Assembly (NCBI GenBank): GCA_022793975.1
Contig: JAAWDW010000162.1
Span: 1 to 38,369 of the forward strand
DNA: 38,369 nt
Reading direction: 5' to 3'
Origin: Bacillota bacterium
Lineage (GTDB): Bacteria; Bacillota; Clostridia; Peptostreptococcales; Anaerovoracaceae
This document shows, piece by piece, positions 17,640 to 27,663 of this stretch (the stretch's first letter is position 1; the number at the start of each line of letters is the position of its first letter). The position numbers and the translations under genes are program-made. Below the pieces are notes generated by a model, which saw only the letters and a program-made list of their open reading frames with translations, was not told the origin of the DNA and did not search any database.

Positions 17640-18863
17640 TTAAATGAGATCGTTAGCTGTAATGTAGCGCGCGGATGCAAGTTCTTCCGCAAGAAATTTG
17701 TGCACGGCGCGTGAAGCAAGAACCTGATTAAAATCGTCTTTTTTCAGTTCATCCGCGATCATAATAACGATAGTTTTGCGGCTTAGTTTTTTGCTGAGAA
17801 GTTCAAATGTTTCCGCAGCAAATAATTTGAAAGGTCGCGACTCTCTCAAGGTTTTGTTATCTTGTTTCAGAAGCTCACGCTTCATTATGCTTTTTTGCTC
17901 CTTAATTTTTTCGGAAAGTGCCGAATTTAAAGATTCGCGTGTGTATATAAGTGTTGGATCAAGTTCAAATATTTTGGCGGCGGTATCAGCCGCACGAAGT
18001 GTTTTTTGGTCAAAAATTCTGTGCGGAAATGCATAAAAATTCCCGCTGAAAATGTCAAAAGTCTTCATAGTATCAAGATATCCCAGGCGTATAAGCCTTT
18101 TAGCGTTGTCTTTGTTGAACACAAGTACACTGCCCATATCCCATGGGCAGGATATCATAGTTACTTTATCTGCAACGATTTTTGCCTGTTTAAGCTTGTC
18201 CCTGCGGAGGACACCGGCGGCATTGAGATTTACGGCAATTATATTTGATGCCCCTTTTTTAAGAGCGAGTTCGATAGGCACAACATCGGCAAAGCCTCCG
18301 TCAATGTATTCCGTTTCATCGATTTTATGCGGCTGTACTGCCGGTGCAATTGCCGAACTGGCTATAATGTAATCTATAAGTTTTCCCTGCGGAATCTCTT
18401 CTTTGTATAAATATCGGAGTGTGAGCATAGGCAGTTCGACGGCAGTAAGCCCGTATTCAATAGGTGAGCGACGTATGGCGTCTTCATCAATGTACTTTTC
18501 AAGAATTGCGGCAAGACCGTCAGGCGCGGCACCGCCGCTTTTGATTATTTCTTTGGCATATGCTTTGGCTTCTTCGAGAGGTATACCGGCAATATCGAAA
18601 GAAACCGATGAATTTTTTTTGGCAGCAGGCTTTTGAATATCCACGTTAAAAATCATTTCTGTATTAAGTTCCTGCCATAATTTTACCGCAAGATCAAATT
18701 CGTCCTGAAGTATGACAGCACCGTTTATGGAACCGACAGAAGTGCCGCAGACTATATCAAGTTTGATACCAAGCTCGCGGAGTGCTTGCCAAACACCAAT
18801 TTCATAAGCTCCTCTTGAACCTCCGCCTCCGAGAACAAGAGCGGTTTTTTTATTTTTTGCCAT
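17640..18863 (-). CDS. Patatin-like phospholipase family protein
   Basis: LGGGGSRGAYEIGVWQAL, GTSVGSING, DGGFADVVP. RBS GGAGG sits before ATG 18863; the listed start 18869 is a TTG. Confidence 0.9.
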   Translation of the reverse strand: MAKNKKTALVLGGGGSRGAYEIGVWQALRELGIKLDIVCGTSVGSINGAVILQDEFDLAVKLWQELNTEMIFNVDIQKPAAKKNSSVSFDIAGIPLEEAKAYAKEIIKSGGAAPDGLAAILEKYIDEDAIRRSPIEYGLTAVELPMLTLRYLYKEEIPQGKLIDYIIASSAIAPAVQPHKIDETEYIDGGFADVVPIELALKKGASNIIAVNLNAAGVLRRDKLKQAKIVADKVTMISCPWDMGSVLVFNKDNAKRLIRLGYLDTMKTFDIFSGNFYAFPHRIFDQKTLRAADTAAKIFELDPTLIYTRESLNSALSEKIKEQKSIMKRELLKQDNKTLRESRPFKLFAAETFELLSKKLSRKTIVIMIADELKKDDFNQVLASRAVHKFLAEELASARYITANDLI

Positions 18864-18986
18864 AATCAATCCTCCTTGCTTGTATTAAAGTTATTTTACT
18901 AAAAAAGAGCAAAAAATACAACGTATATGAAATGGGATTTAATGTGAACGTCATATATAAAAAGCGAAAAAAGTAAAATTTACATA

Positions 18987-19015
18987 TTGAACATACGTTC
19001 TGAAAATGGTACAAT
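18987..19015 (+). promoter_or_regulatory. Promoter with overlapping LexA (SOS)-type box
   Basis: TTGAAC (18987-18992)-17 nt-TACAAT (19010-19015). GAACATACGTTC (18989-19000) matches the core of the Gram-positive LexA consensus CGAACRNRYGTTCG (GAACRNRYGTTC). Confidence 0.7.
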
Positions 19016-19117
19016 ATAAACATAAGTTCGATAAAAGCATAAACATTTGATAATTGACGTTTGCTTAAGTCGGATATATAAATTTAAAGCGGATTGTGAT
19101 GCGGGAGATAAGGTTGT

Positions 19118-20620
19118 ATGGATATATATGAAAAGCTGGAAATTTTAGCGGACAGTGCAAAGTTTGATGTATCGTGCTCTACCAGCGGAACAAAAAGATC
19201 GAATAATGGGAAAATAGGTAATGTAGTACAGGAAGGAATCTGTCATGCATGGTCGGCAGACGGCAGATGTATATCGCTGCTTAAAGTCCTGTTTTCAAAT
19301 AAATGTGTGTACGACTGTCAGTATTGCGTAAACAGGCGCAGTACCGACTGCCGCCGCGCTGCTTTTGAGCCGGAAGAAATTGCGAAACTTACCATAGAAT
19401 TTTACAGACGCAATTATATAGAAGGTCTTTTTTTATCATCGGCGGTTGAAATTTCTCCTGATTATACAATGGAACGTATGATTGAAGCACTGCGAATTTT
19501 AAGATATGATTATGGATTTGCGGGATATATCCATGCAAAAATAATTCCGGGAGCTTCACCAGAACTCGTTGAAAAAATCGGCTGTATTGCGGACAGGCTT
19601 TCCGTGAATATAGAGCTTCCTACCGAGAAAAGCTTGAAATTACTCGCACCGCAGAAAAAGGCCGATGAAATATTCAAGCCAATGAAACAGATTACAAATA
19701 CTCTGATTGAAAGAAACGGTCTTATTGGGCCGGGAACGATGTTTAAAGGCCAGAAGCTGAATACAGATGAGCATTATATAAAAAATGCGGGAATGAAACT
19801 CGAAGACAGTGCGGATAAGTATGGTAAGACTGCGTTTTTAAAACCGATATCTGCAGATAGATTTGCTGTGAGCGCATCTTTGGCTGACAATACTTCGGCG
19901 GTATCAAGTGTATTATCACGCGGACACAGTAAAAATAATTTGTTTGCACCCGCAGGGCAGACTACGCAAATGATTATAGGCGCCAGTGGAGAAACAGACC
20001 GTCAGATACTTAAACTTTCTGAAGATATGTACAGAATATTTAAAATGAAACGTGTATTTTTCAGTGCGTATATAGCGGTCAGTGATTCACCCGTTCTTCC
20101 CGATGCAGGTTCAGCACCGCCGCTTGCCCGTGAACATCGTATGTATCAGGCCGACTGGCTTTTGCGCTTTTATGGATTTAAAGTTGACGAGCTTTTAGAT
20201 GACGAGCATCCGTTCCTCGATCCGGAGCTTGATCCTAAGGTGTCATGGGCACTTCGTAATATACACAGATTTCCTATGGAAGTAAATAAAGCATCTTTGG
20301 AAGAACTGCTGAGAATTCCGGGTATAGGTGTAAAATCGGCATACAGAATTTTGCGTCAGAGACGTGTTTCTTCAGTGAAGTATGAAGATCTTAGGAAGAT
20401 GGGAGTAGCGCTTAAGCGCACTAAATATTTTTTGACATGCGCAGGCAAATATTACGGAACTGCCCGCTTTGAGCCTGAGGATATCAGAGGAGATATGCTT
20501 GGAATAAATGAAGAAGAGCAGCTTTCAATGTTTGCTCCGACAGGAAAACAAATTGCACGCGGCGCAAATCCGTGGAATAATGTGGCGAAAGACAAAGCTG
20601 CAGTAATTACGGGGCTTTAG
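19118..20620 (+). CDS. Putative DNA modification/repair radical SAM protein with C-terminal helix-hairpin-helix
   Basis: CVYDCQYC radical SAM motif, FAPAGQTTQMIIGASGETDRQIL, HhH LLRIPGIGVKSAYRILRQRR; partner gene downstream. Confidence 0.9.
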   Translation: MDIYEKLEILADSAKFDVSCSTSGTKRSNNGKIGNVVQEGICHAWSADGRCISLLKVLFSNKCVYDCQYCVNRRSTDCRRAAFEPEEIAKLTIEFYRRNYIEGLFLSSAVEISPDYTMERMIEALRILRYDYGFAGYIHAKIIPGASPELVEKIGCIADRLSVNIELPTEKSLKLLAPQKKADEIFKPMKQITNTLIERNGLIGPGTMFKGQKLNTDEHYIKNAGMKLEDSADKYGKTAFLKPISADRFAVSASLADNTSAVSSVLSRGHSKNNLFAPAGQTTQMIIGASGETDRQILKLSEDMYRIFKMKRVFFSAYIAVSDSPVLPDAGSAPPLAREHRMYQADWLLRFYGFKVDELLDDEHPFLDPELDPKVSWALRNIHRFPMEVNKASLEELLRIPGIGVKSAYRILRQRRVSSVKYEDLRKMGVALKRTKYFLTCAGKYYGTARFEPEDIRGDMLGINEEEQLSMFAPTGKQIARGANPWNNVAKDKAAVITGL

Positions 20621-20629
20621 GGGGATAAA

Positions 20630-21367
20630 ATGGCAGAGTATTTATATGATGGGACTTTCGAAGGTTTTTTGTGTTGTGTATATGCACATTATTATAACGA
20701 AAAAGCAACATCAATAGCTGTTAAGGGAGATATGACGCAGATTGCATTTTTTGATGAACCTTATGAAATAAAAACGGATGGCAAAAAAGCAGAAATTGTA
20801 TATCATGCGATAGAAAATAAACTTTCGACGTTTGATCTGCGGCGCACATATCGTATTTTTCTTGCTGAGGTGCAGGGAAAAGAAATGGTCCTTCTCAATT
20901 ATCTGCGGTTTGGCTTTATAAAAGGACCCTCGGTATCTTCATATCACGGTTTTTCCATAGTACGTGCCGCCGAACTTTTGGAAAAAAAGGTGACAATGGA
21001 GTCAAACCGCTTTAGAGAGCTTTTGCGATTTTCGGTACTTGAAAACGATATTCTTTATGCTGAAATAGAACCGGATAATAATATACTTGAACTTCTCGGA
21101 CCGCATTACAGCGACAGATATAAGAATAATCCTTTTATTATACATGATATTAAACGAGATCGTGCACTCATCGCAGCGGGTGGAAAGTGGTATATATCGG
21201 CGTTTACAAAAGACAATCTGCCCGGATATCACACAGATGAATTTGATTTTCGCAGACTTTGGAAAAATTACTTTGAAAAGATAGCTATAAAAGAAAGGAC
21301 CAATCCACGCTGTCAGAAAAATTTTATGCCGGTACGTTATTGGAAGCATTTGACCGAAATGCAGTAA
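20630..21367 (+). CDS. TIGR03915-type putative DNA repair protein, partner of the radical SAM protein
   Basis: YLYDGTFEGFLCCVYAHY N-terminus, FMPVRYWKHLTEM C-terminus; 9 nt downstream of radical SAM gene. Confidence 0.85.
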   Translation: MAEYLYDGTFEGFLCCVYAHYYNEKATSIAVKGDMTQIAFFDEPYEIKTDGKKAEIVYHAIENKLSTFDLRRTYRIFLAEVQGKEMVLLNYLRFGFIKGPSVSSYHGFSIVRAAELLEKKVTMESNRFRELLRFSVLENDILYAEIEPDNNILELLGPHYSDRYKNNPFIIHDIKRDRALIAAGGKWYISAFTKDNLPGYHTDEFDFRRLWKNYFEKIAIKERTNPRCQKNFMPVRYWKHLTEMQ

Positions 21368-21499
21368 AAATAAAATTGATAATATTATTGAGCTTCAAAT
21401 ACATGCTGTATTTTCTGTCTGCTTTTTATTGTCCGTCGCTTCTCAATTGTGATACAATTAAAAAAGGAAACGAAAAACAGGGAGTATAAGGAGAGCAAT

Positions 21500-22231
21500 A
21501 TGGACAAAAGAGTAAGAGAAATAATAGATAAGAGCAAGAAAGTTGTATTTTTCGGTGGTGCCGGAGTATCGACCGAAAGCAATATACCCGATTTCAGATC
21601 CGAGACGGGACTTTACAATGCGATGCAGAATTATGGATATTCTCCGGAAGAAATGCTGTCATATGATTTTTATCAGAGCAAAAGGGAATTATTTTTTGAT
21701 TATTATAAAAACAATTTGATATATAAGGATGCAAAGCCAAACAAAGCGCACATCGCACTTGCGCGCCTCGAAAGCGAAGGCAGGCTTCTTTCTATTGTGA
21801 CACAGAATATAGATGGGCTGCATCAGGCAGCGGGAAGCAGGAGAGTGCATGAACTTCATGGCTCTGTTATGCGCAATTACTGCACAAGCTGTCATGCATT
21901 TTATGATCTTGATTATATAATGGACAAAAAGCATTGTGCGGACGGGAGCAATGTTCCTGTATGCGAAATATGCGGCGCGCCTGTTAAGCCGGATGTTGTG
22001 CTGTACGGCGAAGCTTTAAATGATGATACTATACGCGAAGCAGTTTCGGACATCTCATCAGCAGATTGTCTTATTATCGGCGGCACCTCTTTAGTGGTAT
22101 ATCCGGCGGCAGGATTCATAAACTATTTCAATGGGGATAATATGATTCTTATTAACAAAACAGCTACGGCTTATGACGGAAAGGCAAATCTTGTTATTTA
22201 CGATTCTATAGGCAAGGTGCTCGGTGACTGA
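21500..22231 (+). CDS. cobB: NAD-dependent protein deacylase, Sir2 family
   Basis: FFGGAGVSTESNIPDFRSETGLY, TQNIDGLHQAAGS, Zn-ligand CTSC/CEICG, ELHG. RBS AAGGAG precedes ATG 21500, preferred over listed 21449. Confidence 0.92.
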   Translation: MDKRVREIIDKSKKVVFFGGAGVSTESNIPDFRSETGLYNAMQNYGYSPEEMLSYDFYQSKRELFFDYYKNNLIYKDAKPNKAHIALARLESEGRLLSIVTQNIDGLHQAAGSRRVHELHGSVMRNYCTSCHAFYDLDYIMDKKHCADGSNVPVCEICGAPVKPDVVLYGEALNDDTIREAVSDISSADCLIIGGTSLVVYPAAGFINYFNGDNMILINKTATAYDGKANLVIYDSIGKVLGD

Positions 22232-22245
22232 AAGGGGAATACATA

Positions 22246-23082
22246 ATGAGGATTTTGGTATCAAATGATGACGGGATAAATGCAAGGGGAATACACGAAT
22301 TGGTAGCAGCGCTTTCAAATGTGGCAGAAGTGTATGTAAGTGCGCCTCATATTCAGAGAAGCGCGGCCGGACACGGTATGACGCTTACGGGAAGCCTCTT
22401 TGTGAGAGAAACAGCATTTGCAGGAGCGGTTAAAGCGTATGAAGTTTCAGGGACTCCCGCGGACTGTGTAAAAGTAGGAATATATCTTCTCAAAGAACAG
22501 GGGATTGAAATAGATATGGTGTTTTCAGGCATTAATCACGGCGGTAATCTGGGAACAGATACGCTGTATTCCGGAACTGTATCTGCGGCGCTTGAGGGAA
22601 ATTTGAAAGGTTATCCGGCTGTTGCAGTATCAGTGGATCTTGCGGGAAGCAAAGATGAACCGCAGCATTTTGAATATGCGGCGCAGCTTGCTGTTAAATT
22701 TGCAAAGTGGGGATTCGGCGAAAATAAAGATGCGAAGGAGGAGAAAGGCGGTTTTTCTAAGTTTGGCAGGAATATAACGCTTAGTATAAATGTACCTAAT
22801 CTTCCGGCGGCAGATATAAAAGGTGTGAAGACAGGAATACTTGCTAAAAGAGCATATCTTGATAATTATACAAACGCAGCGGAAGCGGGATCATATGCTG
22901 AAGACGGAAAAACGGAGTATACTTACGGAGGTACTTTGGTTAATATGAAATATGTGCCTGATAATTGCGATGTAGGGTTTATAGCAAAAGGATATGCAAC
23001 CGTAACGCCGCTGAAAACAGATCTTACGGATTATGAACTTATAGATGATATTTCGGCAATTACAGACATTATAACAGAGTAA
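22246..23082 (+). CDS. surE: 5'/3'-nucleotidase SurE
   Basis: MRILVSNDDGINARGI, SGTPADCVK, SGINHGGNLGTDTLYSGTVSAALEG. Confidence 0.95.
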   Translation: MRILVSNDDGINARGIHELVAALSNVAEVYVSAPHIQRSAAGHGMTLTGSLFVRETAFAGAVKAYEVSGTPADCVKVGIYLLKEQGIEIDMVFSGINHGGNLGTDTLYSGTVSAALEGNLKGYPAVAVSVDLAGSKDEPQHFEYAAQLAVKFAKWGFGENKDAKEEKGGFSKFGRNITLSINVPNLPAADIKGVKTGILAKRAYLDNYTNAAEAGSYAEDGKTEYTYGGTLVNMKYVPDNCDVGFIAKGYATVTPLKTDLTDYELIDDISAITDIITE

Positions 23083-23230
23083 TTAACTTGTATGACAAAA
23101 AAGTTGTTAAATTATTAACATTTTTTCGCGAAAACTATTGCAATTATTTTTGCTTATGTTATGATGTTAGTATAATACTAAAAAACTGGTTATTATTAAG
23201 TACAATAATATGTTTTAGGAGGATCAGAAA

Positions 23231-24412
23231 ATGAAAGAAGTTGTAATTGTAGGTGCAGCCAGAACAGCTATCGGAAGCTTTGGCGGTACTTTAAAGTCAG
23301 TTCCTGCATCAACTCTCGGCGCTATCGCTGTTAAGGAAGCAATCAAAAGAGCAGGAATTACTCCTGAGATGGTAGAAGAAGTTATTATGGGTAACGTACT
23401 TCAGGCAGGTCTCGGACAGAACGTAGCAAGACAGATCTCGATAGAAGCAGGAATTCCTAAGGAAGTTCCTTCGATGACTCTTAACAAAGTTTGCGGTTCG
23501 GGTCTCAGAGCTGTTGAGCTTGCTGCTCAGATCATCAAAGCAGGTGATGCTGATATCATTGTAGCAGGCGGTGCTGAAAATATGTCACTTTCACCATATG
23601 TTGTTCCTGCAGCAAGATGGGGAGCAAGAATGGGCGATACTAAACTCGTTGACGTTATGATCAGAGATGGTCTTTCGGATGCATTCAGCGGAGTACACAT
23701 GGGTATCACAGCTGAAAATATCTGCGAACAGTGGGGTCTCACAAGAGAAGAGCTTGACCAGTTTGCAGCTGCTTCACAGCAGAAGGCAGAGGCTGCTATC
23801 GCAGCAGGAAAGTTCAAGGATGAAATCGTTCCTGTAGAAATTCCTCAGAAGAAGGGTGATCCTAAAATTTTCGATACAGACGAATTCCCAAGAGCAGGTG
23901 TTACAGCTGAAGGTCTTTCGGGACTTAAGCCTGCATTCAAGAAGGACGGTATCGTAACTGCTGCTAACGCATCGGGTATCAACGATTCGGGCGCTGCTGT
24001 TATCGTTATGTCTAAGGAAAAGGCTGATGAACTCGGAATTAAGCCTATGGCTACAATCAAGTCATATGCATCAGCAGGCGTAGATCCTCAGATCATGGGT
24101 ATCGGACCTGTTCCTGCAACTCAGAAGGCTCTTGCTAAGGCAGGTCTTGAAATTAAGGATATCGATCTTATCGAAGCTAACGAAGCATTTGCGGCTCAGT
24201 CGGTAGCAGTTGGCAAGGAACTCGGATTTGATGCTTCCAAGCTTAACGTAAACGGCGGAGCTATTGCACTCGGACACCCAATCGGAGCATCCGGCTGCAG
24301 AATCCTTATCACACTCCTTTACGAGATGGCAAGAAGAGATGCAAAGACAGGTCTTGCTACACTCTGCATCGGCGGTGGACAGGGAACAGCGCTCATCGTA
24401 GAGAGAAACTAA
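23231..24412 (+). CDS. thlA: Acetyl-CoA C-acetyltransferase (thiolase)
   Basis: [61 protein letters not shown]. Confidence 0.95.
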   Translation: MKEVVIVGAARTAIGSFGGTLKSVPASTLGAIAVKEAIKRAGITPEMVEEVIMGNVLQAGLGQNVARQISIEAGIPKEVPSMTLNKVCGSGLRAVELAAQIIKAGDADIIVAGGAENMSLSPYVVPAARWGARMGDTKLVDVMIRDGLSDAFSGVHMGITAENICEQWGLTREELDQFAAASQQKAEAAIAAGKFKDEIVPVEIPQKKGDPKIFDTDEFPRAGVTAEGLSGLKPAFKKDGIVTAANASGINDSGAAVIVMSKEKADELGIKPMATIKSYASAGVDPQIMGIGPVPATQKALAKAGLEIKDIDLIEANEAFAAQSVAVGKELGFDASKLNVNGGAIALGHPIGASGCRILITLLYEMARRDAKTGLATLCIGGGQGTALIVERN

Positions 24413-24471
24413 TTAATTTAATAACTGAAGAATTTTTTGAAGGAAGGTCTTTTTCGTAGATTGCTACTAAT

Positions 24472-24496
24472 ACGGAAAGGGCCTTTTCCGTTTTTT
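24472..24496 (+). terminator. Intrinsic terminator after thiolase
   Basis: ACGGAAAGGGCCTTTTCCGTTTTTT. Confidence 0.75.
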
Positions 24497-24563
24497 ACTT
24501 TCTTAATTGTATTTATTGGACTTGTGTGGTATACTACAGATAAGATTTTTTTGGAGGAATGAT

Positions 24564-26198
24564 ATGGCAGAATCAAATAATTTTATTCATAGTATCATAG
24601 AAAAAGATAACGAAACGGGTAAGTACGGAAATAAGGTATGTACAAGGTTTCCGCCTGAGCCTAACGGATATCTTCATATAGGACATGCAAAGTCAATATG
24701 CCTTAATTTTTCGACTGCCAAAAAATACGGAGGTAAATGCAATTTAAGATACGACGATACAAACCCCGTAAAGGAGGATATCGAATACATCAATTCTATC
24801 GAGGCTGATGTAAAATGGCTTGGATGGGAGTGGGACGAGCGTCTTTGGGCTTCAGACTATTTTGATAAAATGTATGAAGGTGCAATCGAACTTATTAAAA
24901 AAGGCAAAGCGTACGTATGTGATTTGTCGGCAGATGAGATAAAAGAGTACAGAGGTACTCTCAAAGAACCGGGGAAAGAATCTCCGTACAGGAACAGGAG
25001 CGTGGAAGAAAACCTTAAGCTTTTTGAAGAAATGAGAGAGGGAAAATATGCTGACGGAGAAAAGGTGCTGCGCGCCAAAATAGATATGGCAAGTTCCAAT
25101 ATCAATATGAGAGATCCTGTAATATACAGAATCGCGCACGCTGCTCATCATAATACAGGTGACAAGTGGTGTATATACCCGATGTACGATTACGCACATC
25201 CTATTGAGGATGCCATTGAAGGAATAACACATTCGATATGCACTCTCGAATTTGAAGATCACAGACCGCTCTATGACTGGGTGCTTCGTGAAATAGGCTG
25301 GTGGGAAAATCCGCCGCAGCAGATAGAATTTGCAAGACTTAACCTTACAAATACCGTAATGAGCAAGAGATATCTTAAAGCTCTTGTCGATGACGGTACA
25401 GTAGAAGCATGGGATGATCCGAGAATGCCGACCATAGCCGGTCTTCGCCGCCGCGGATATACGCCTGAGGCAATACGCGATTTTTGCGAACGTATAGGTG
25501 TATCAAAAGCGAATAGTCTAGTCGATGTAGCGCTTCTCGAACACTGTGTGCGTGAGGATCTTAAGACGCGTGTCGAATCGAGAAATGTAATAGAGAAACC
25601 GATAAAAGTCATCATTACCAATTATCCTGAGGATAAGACAGAGATGATGGAAATAGAAAACAACAAAGAAGTTCCGGAAATGGGAAACCGTACTGTACCG
25701 TTTTCACGTGAACTTTGGGTGGATGGCGATGACTTCCAGGAAGTTCCGGAGAAAAAGTATTTTCGCCTTTTCCCGGGAAACGAGGTGAGATTTAAGGGCG
25801 CATATTTTATTACTTGCAACCAAGTTGTCAAGAATGAGGATGGCTCGATAAAAGAACTTCACTGCACTTATGATCCGGAAACACGTTCGGGTTCGGGTTT
25901 TGAAGGAAGAAAGGTAAAAGGCACGATTCATTGGGTAGATGCAAAGACAGCCGTACCTGTTACGATAAGAAATTATGGATACCTGATGCTTCCTGACGAA
26001 GAAGGCAATAATCAATTCAATCCTGATTCCGTGGAAATTACGCAGGGGTATGCAGAGCCTGCGCTTGCGGATGCAAATGCCGGAGACCGTTTTCAGTTTT
26101 TCCGTCATGGTTACTATATCGCCGATGAAAAACTGTTCAGCAAAGATAATCTTGTATTTAACAGAATTGTTGATCTCAAATCATCGTGGAAGAAATAG
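24564..26198 (+). CDS. glnS: Glutaminyl-tRNA synthetase
   Basis: [23 protein letters not shown] (HIGH), MSKR (KMSK-like); RBS TTGGAGG precedes ATG 24564. Confidence 0.95.
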   Translation: MAESNNFIHSIIEKDNETGKYGNKVCTRFPPEPNGYLHIGHAKSICLNFSTAKKYGGKCNLRYDDTNPVKEDIEYINSIEADVKWLGWEWDERLWASDYFDKMYEGAIELIKKGKAYVCDLSADEIKEYRGTLKEPGKESPYRNRSVEENLKLFEEMREGKYADGEKVLRAKIDMASSNINMRDPVIYRIAHAAHHNTGDKWCIYPMYDYAHPIEDAIEGITHSICTLEFEDHRPLYDWVLREIGWWENPPQQIEFARLNLTNTVMSKRYLKALVDDGTVEAWDDPRMPTIAGLRRRGYTPEAIRDFCERIGVSKANSLVDVALLEHCVREDLKTRVESRNVIEKPIKVIITNYPEDKTEMMEIENNKEVPEMGNRTVPFSRELWVDGDDFQEVPEKKYFRLFPGNEVRFKGAYFITCNQVVKNEDGSIKELHCTYDPETRSGSGFEGRKVKGTIHWVDAKTAVPVTIRNYGYLMLPDEEGNNQFNPDSVEITQGYAEPALADANAGDRFQFFRHGYYIADEKLFSKDNLVFNRIVDLKSSWKK

Positions 26199-26263
26199 GG
26201 CAGAAAGAATATGGAGACAACAGCATAACTGCAGGCAGATGATATAAATAGACAAAAATACGG

Positions 26264-26290
26264 GAAGCGCTTTAAATGAGCGCTTCTTTC
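26264..26290 (+). terminator. Putative terminator after glnS
   Basis: GAAGCGCT-ttaaatg-AGCGCTTC followed by TTTC. Confidence 0.55.
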
Positions 26291-26466
26291 AATACATACA
26301 GATATCGTATTTATATTTGCTGATGAATACAGAAATATTAGAACTGCAATTATTGACAGCGAAACAAGAAACAGGTTATTATAAAAGAAATAATGATTGC
26401 AGAAAAACGAAATGTGTGAAGCATATGGTATGATACGATGCAGAAGAATTTAAAGGAGGAAAAGTG

Positions 26467-27489
26467 ATGGATTACAGTGAAGTGATAAAGGCGGCACGCG
26501 AGTGCATAGGAGATAAGTGCAAAGCTTGCAATGTGTGTGACGGAGCTGCCTGTGGCAATAAGATACCGGGACCCGGAGCAAAAGGTATGGGTGATACCGC
26601 AATGCGCAATTACAAAAAATGGAGAGATATCAGGGTAAATATGGATACAATTAGCGAAAATCGTACTGTTGATACAGAGTTTAGCGTTTTCGGAAAAACA
26701 TTTAAATATCCGTTTTTTGCAGGCCCTGTGGGTGCGGTGAACTTGCATTACAGTGAAAAATATACAGATATGACATATAACGATGTACTCGTAAAGGCAT
26801 GCAGTGAAGCAGGCATTGCAGCGTTTACTGGAGACGGTACAGACCCTAAGGTTATGGAAGCAGCGGCGCCTGCCATTGCAGCAGCGGACGGCGTAGGAGT
26901 ACCGGTGATAAAGCCGTGGAATACGGACACGATACGCAAGAAGATGGATATTGTCAAGGGGTCAAATCCTTTTGCAATGGCTATGGATATAGATGCGGCC
27001 GGACTTCCTTTTTTAAAGAACATGACGCCTCCTGCAGGCAGCAAGAGCGTTGAAGAGCTGAGGGAAATAATAAAAATGGCGGGGGTTCCTTTTATAATCA
27101 AGGGGGTCATGAATGCAAAAACGGCTGAGAAAGCCATTGCAGCACAGGCAGACGCAATAGTGGTTTCAAACCACGGCGGTAGAGTGCTTGACCAGTGCCC
27201 GGCAACGGCAGAAGTACTTGAAGAAATAGTAGAGGCAGTAAAGGGACGAGTAAAAGTATTTGTGGACGGCGGCATCAGAAGCGGCACTGATGTATTTAAA
27301 GCACTTGCTCTCGGTGCGGACGGTGTACTGATTTGCCGGCCGTTTGTAACTGCTGTATACGGCGGCGGTGCGGAAGGTGTAAAATGCTACATAGAGAAAA
27401 TCGGTGCGGAACTTGCAGATACAATGATTATGTGCGGGGCATATTCACTAGGTGAAATTACACGCGATATGGTGCGTGTAGTCAAATAG
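26467..27489 (+). CDS. FMN-dependent alpha-hydroxy-acid oxidoreductase family protein (Cys-rich N-terminus)
   Basis: VSNHGGRVLDQCPATAEVL, VDGGIRSGTDVFKALALGADGVLICRPF; N-terminal CKACNVCDGAAC. Confidence 0.88.
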   Translation: MDYSEVIKAARECIGDKCKACNVCDGAACGNKIPGPGAKGMGDTAMRNYKKWRDIRVNMDTISENRTVDTEFSVFGKTFKYPFFAGPVGAVNLHYSEKYTDMTYNDVLVKACSEAGIAAFTGDGTDPKVMEAAAPAIAAADGVGVPVIKPWNTDTIRKKMDIVKGSNPFAMAMDIDAAGLPFLKNMTPPAGSKSVEELREIIKMAGVPFIIKGVMNAKTAEKAIAAQADAIVVSNHGGRVLDQCPATAEVLEEIVEAVKGRVKVFVDGGIRSGTDVFKALALGADGVLICRPFVTAVYGGGAEGVKCYIEKIGAELADTMIMCGAYSLGEITRDMVRVVK

Positions 27490-27582
27490 CATGTACATAT
27501 AATTCACAGTATTTTGAAATCAAAGAGAGACGATACTATTAAATATTAATAATCTAAAAATTAAATGTGCCGAATATTTAAT

Positions 27583-27628
27583 AAAAAGGAGTCCGCTTTG
27601 CAGTTTTGCATAGCGAGCTCCTTTTATT
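27583..27628. terminator. Bidirectional terminator between convergent genes
   Basis: AAAAAGGAGTCCGCT...AGCGAGCTCCTTTTATTT. Confidence 0.7.
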
Positions 27629-27663
27629 TATGCGGGCAGCCGCATTAATTTATACATCAGTTT

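Noticed and set aside
24413-24563. Possible T-box leader upstream of glnS
   Set aside because: The hairpin is a compact terminator of the thiolase gene; no T-box bulge (TGGN) or specifier architecture seen.
26748-27287. 179-aa minus-strand ORF
   Set aside because: Antisense shadow of the strongly recognisable FMN alpha-hydroxy-acid oxidoreductase gene; low-complexity translation with no domain.
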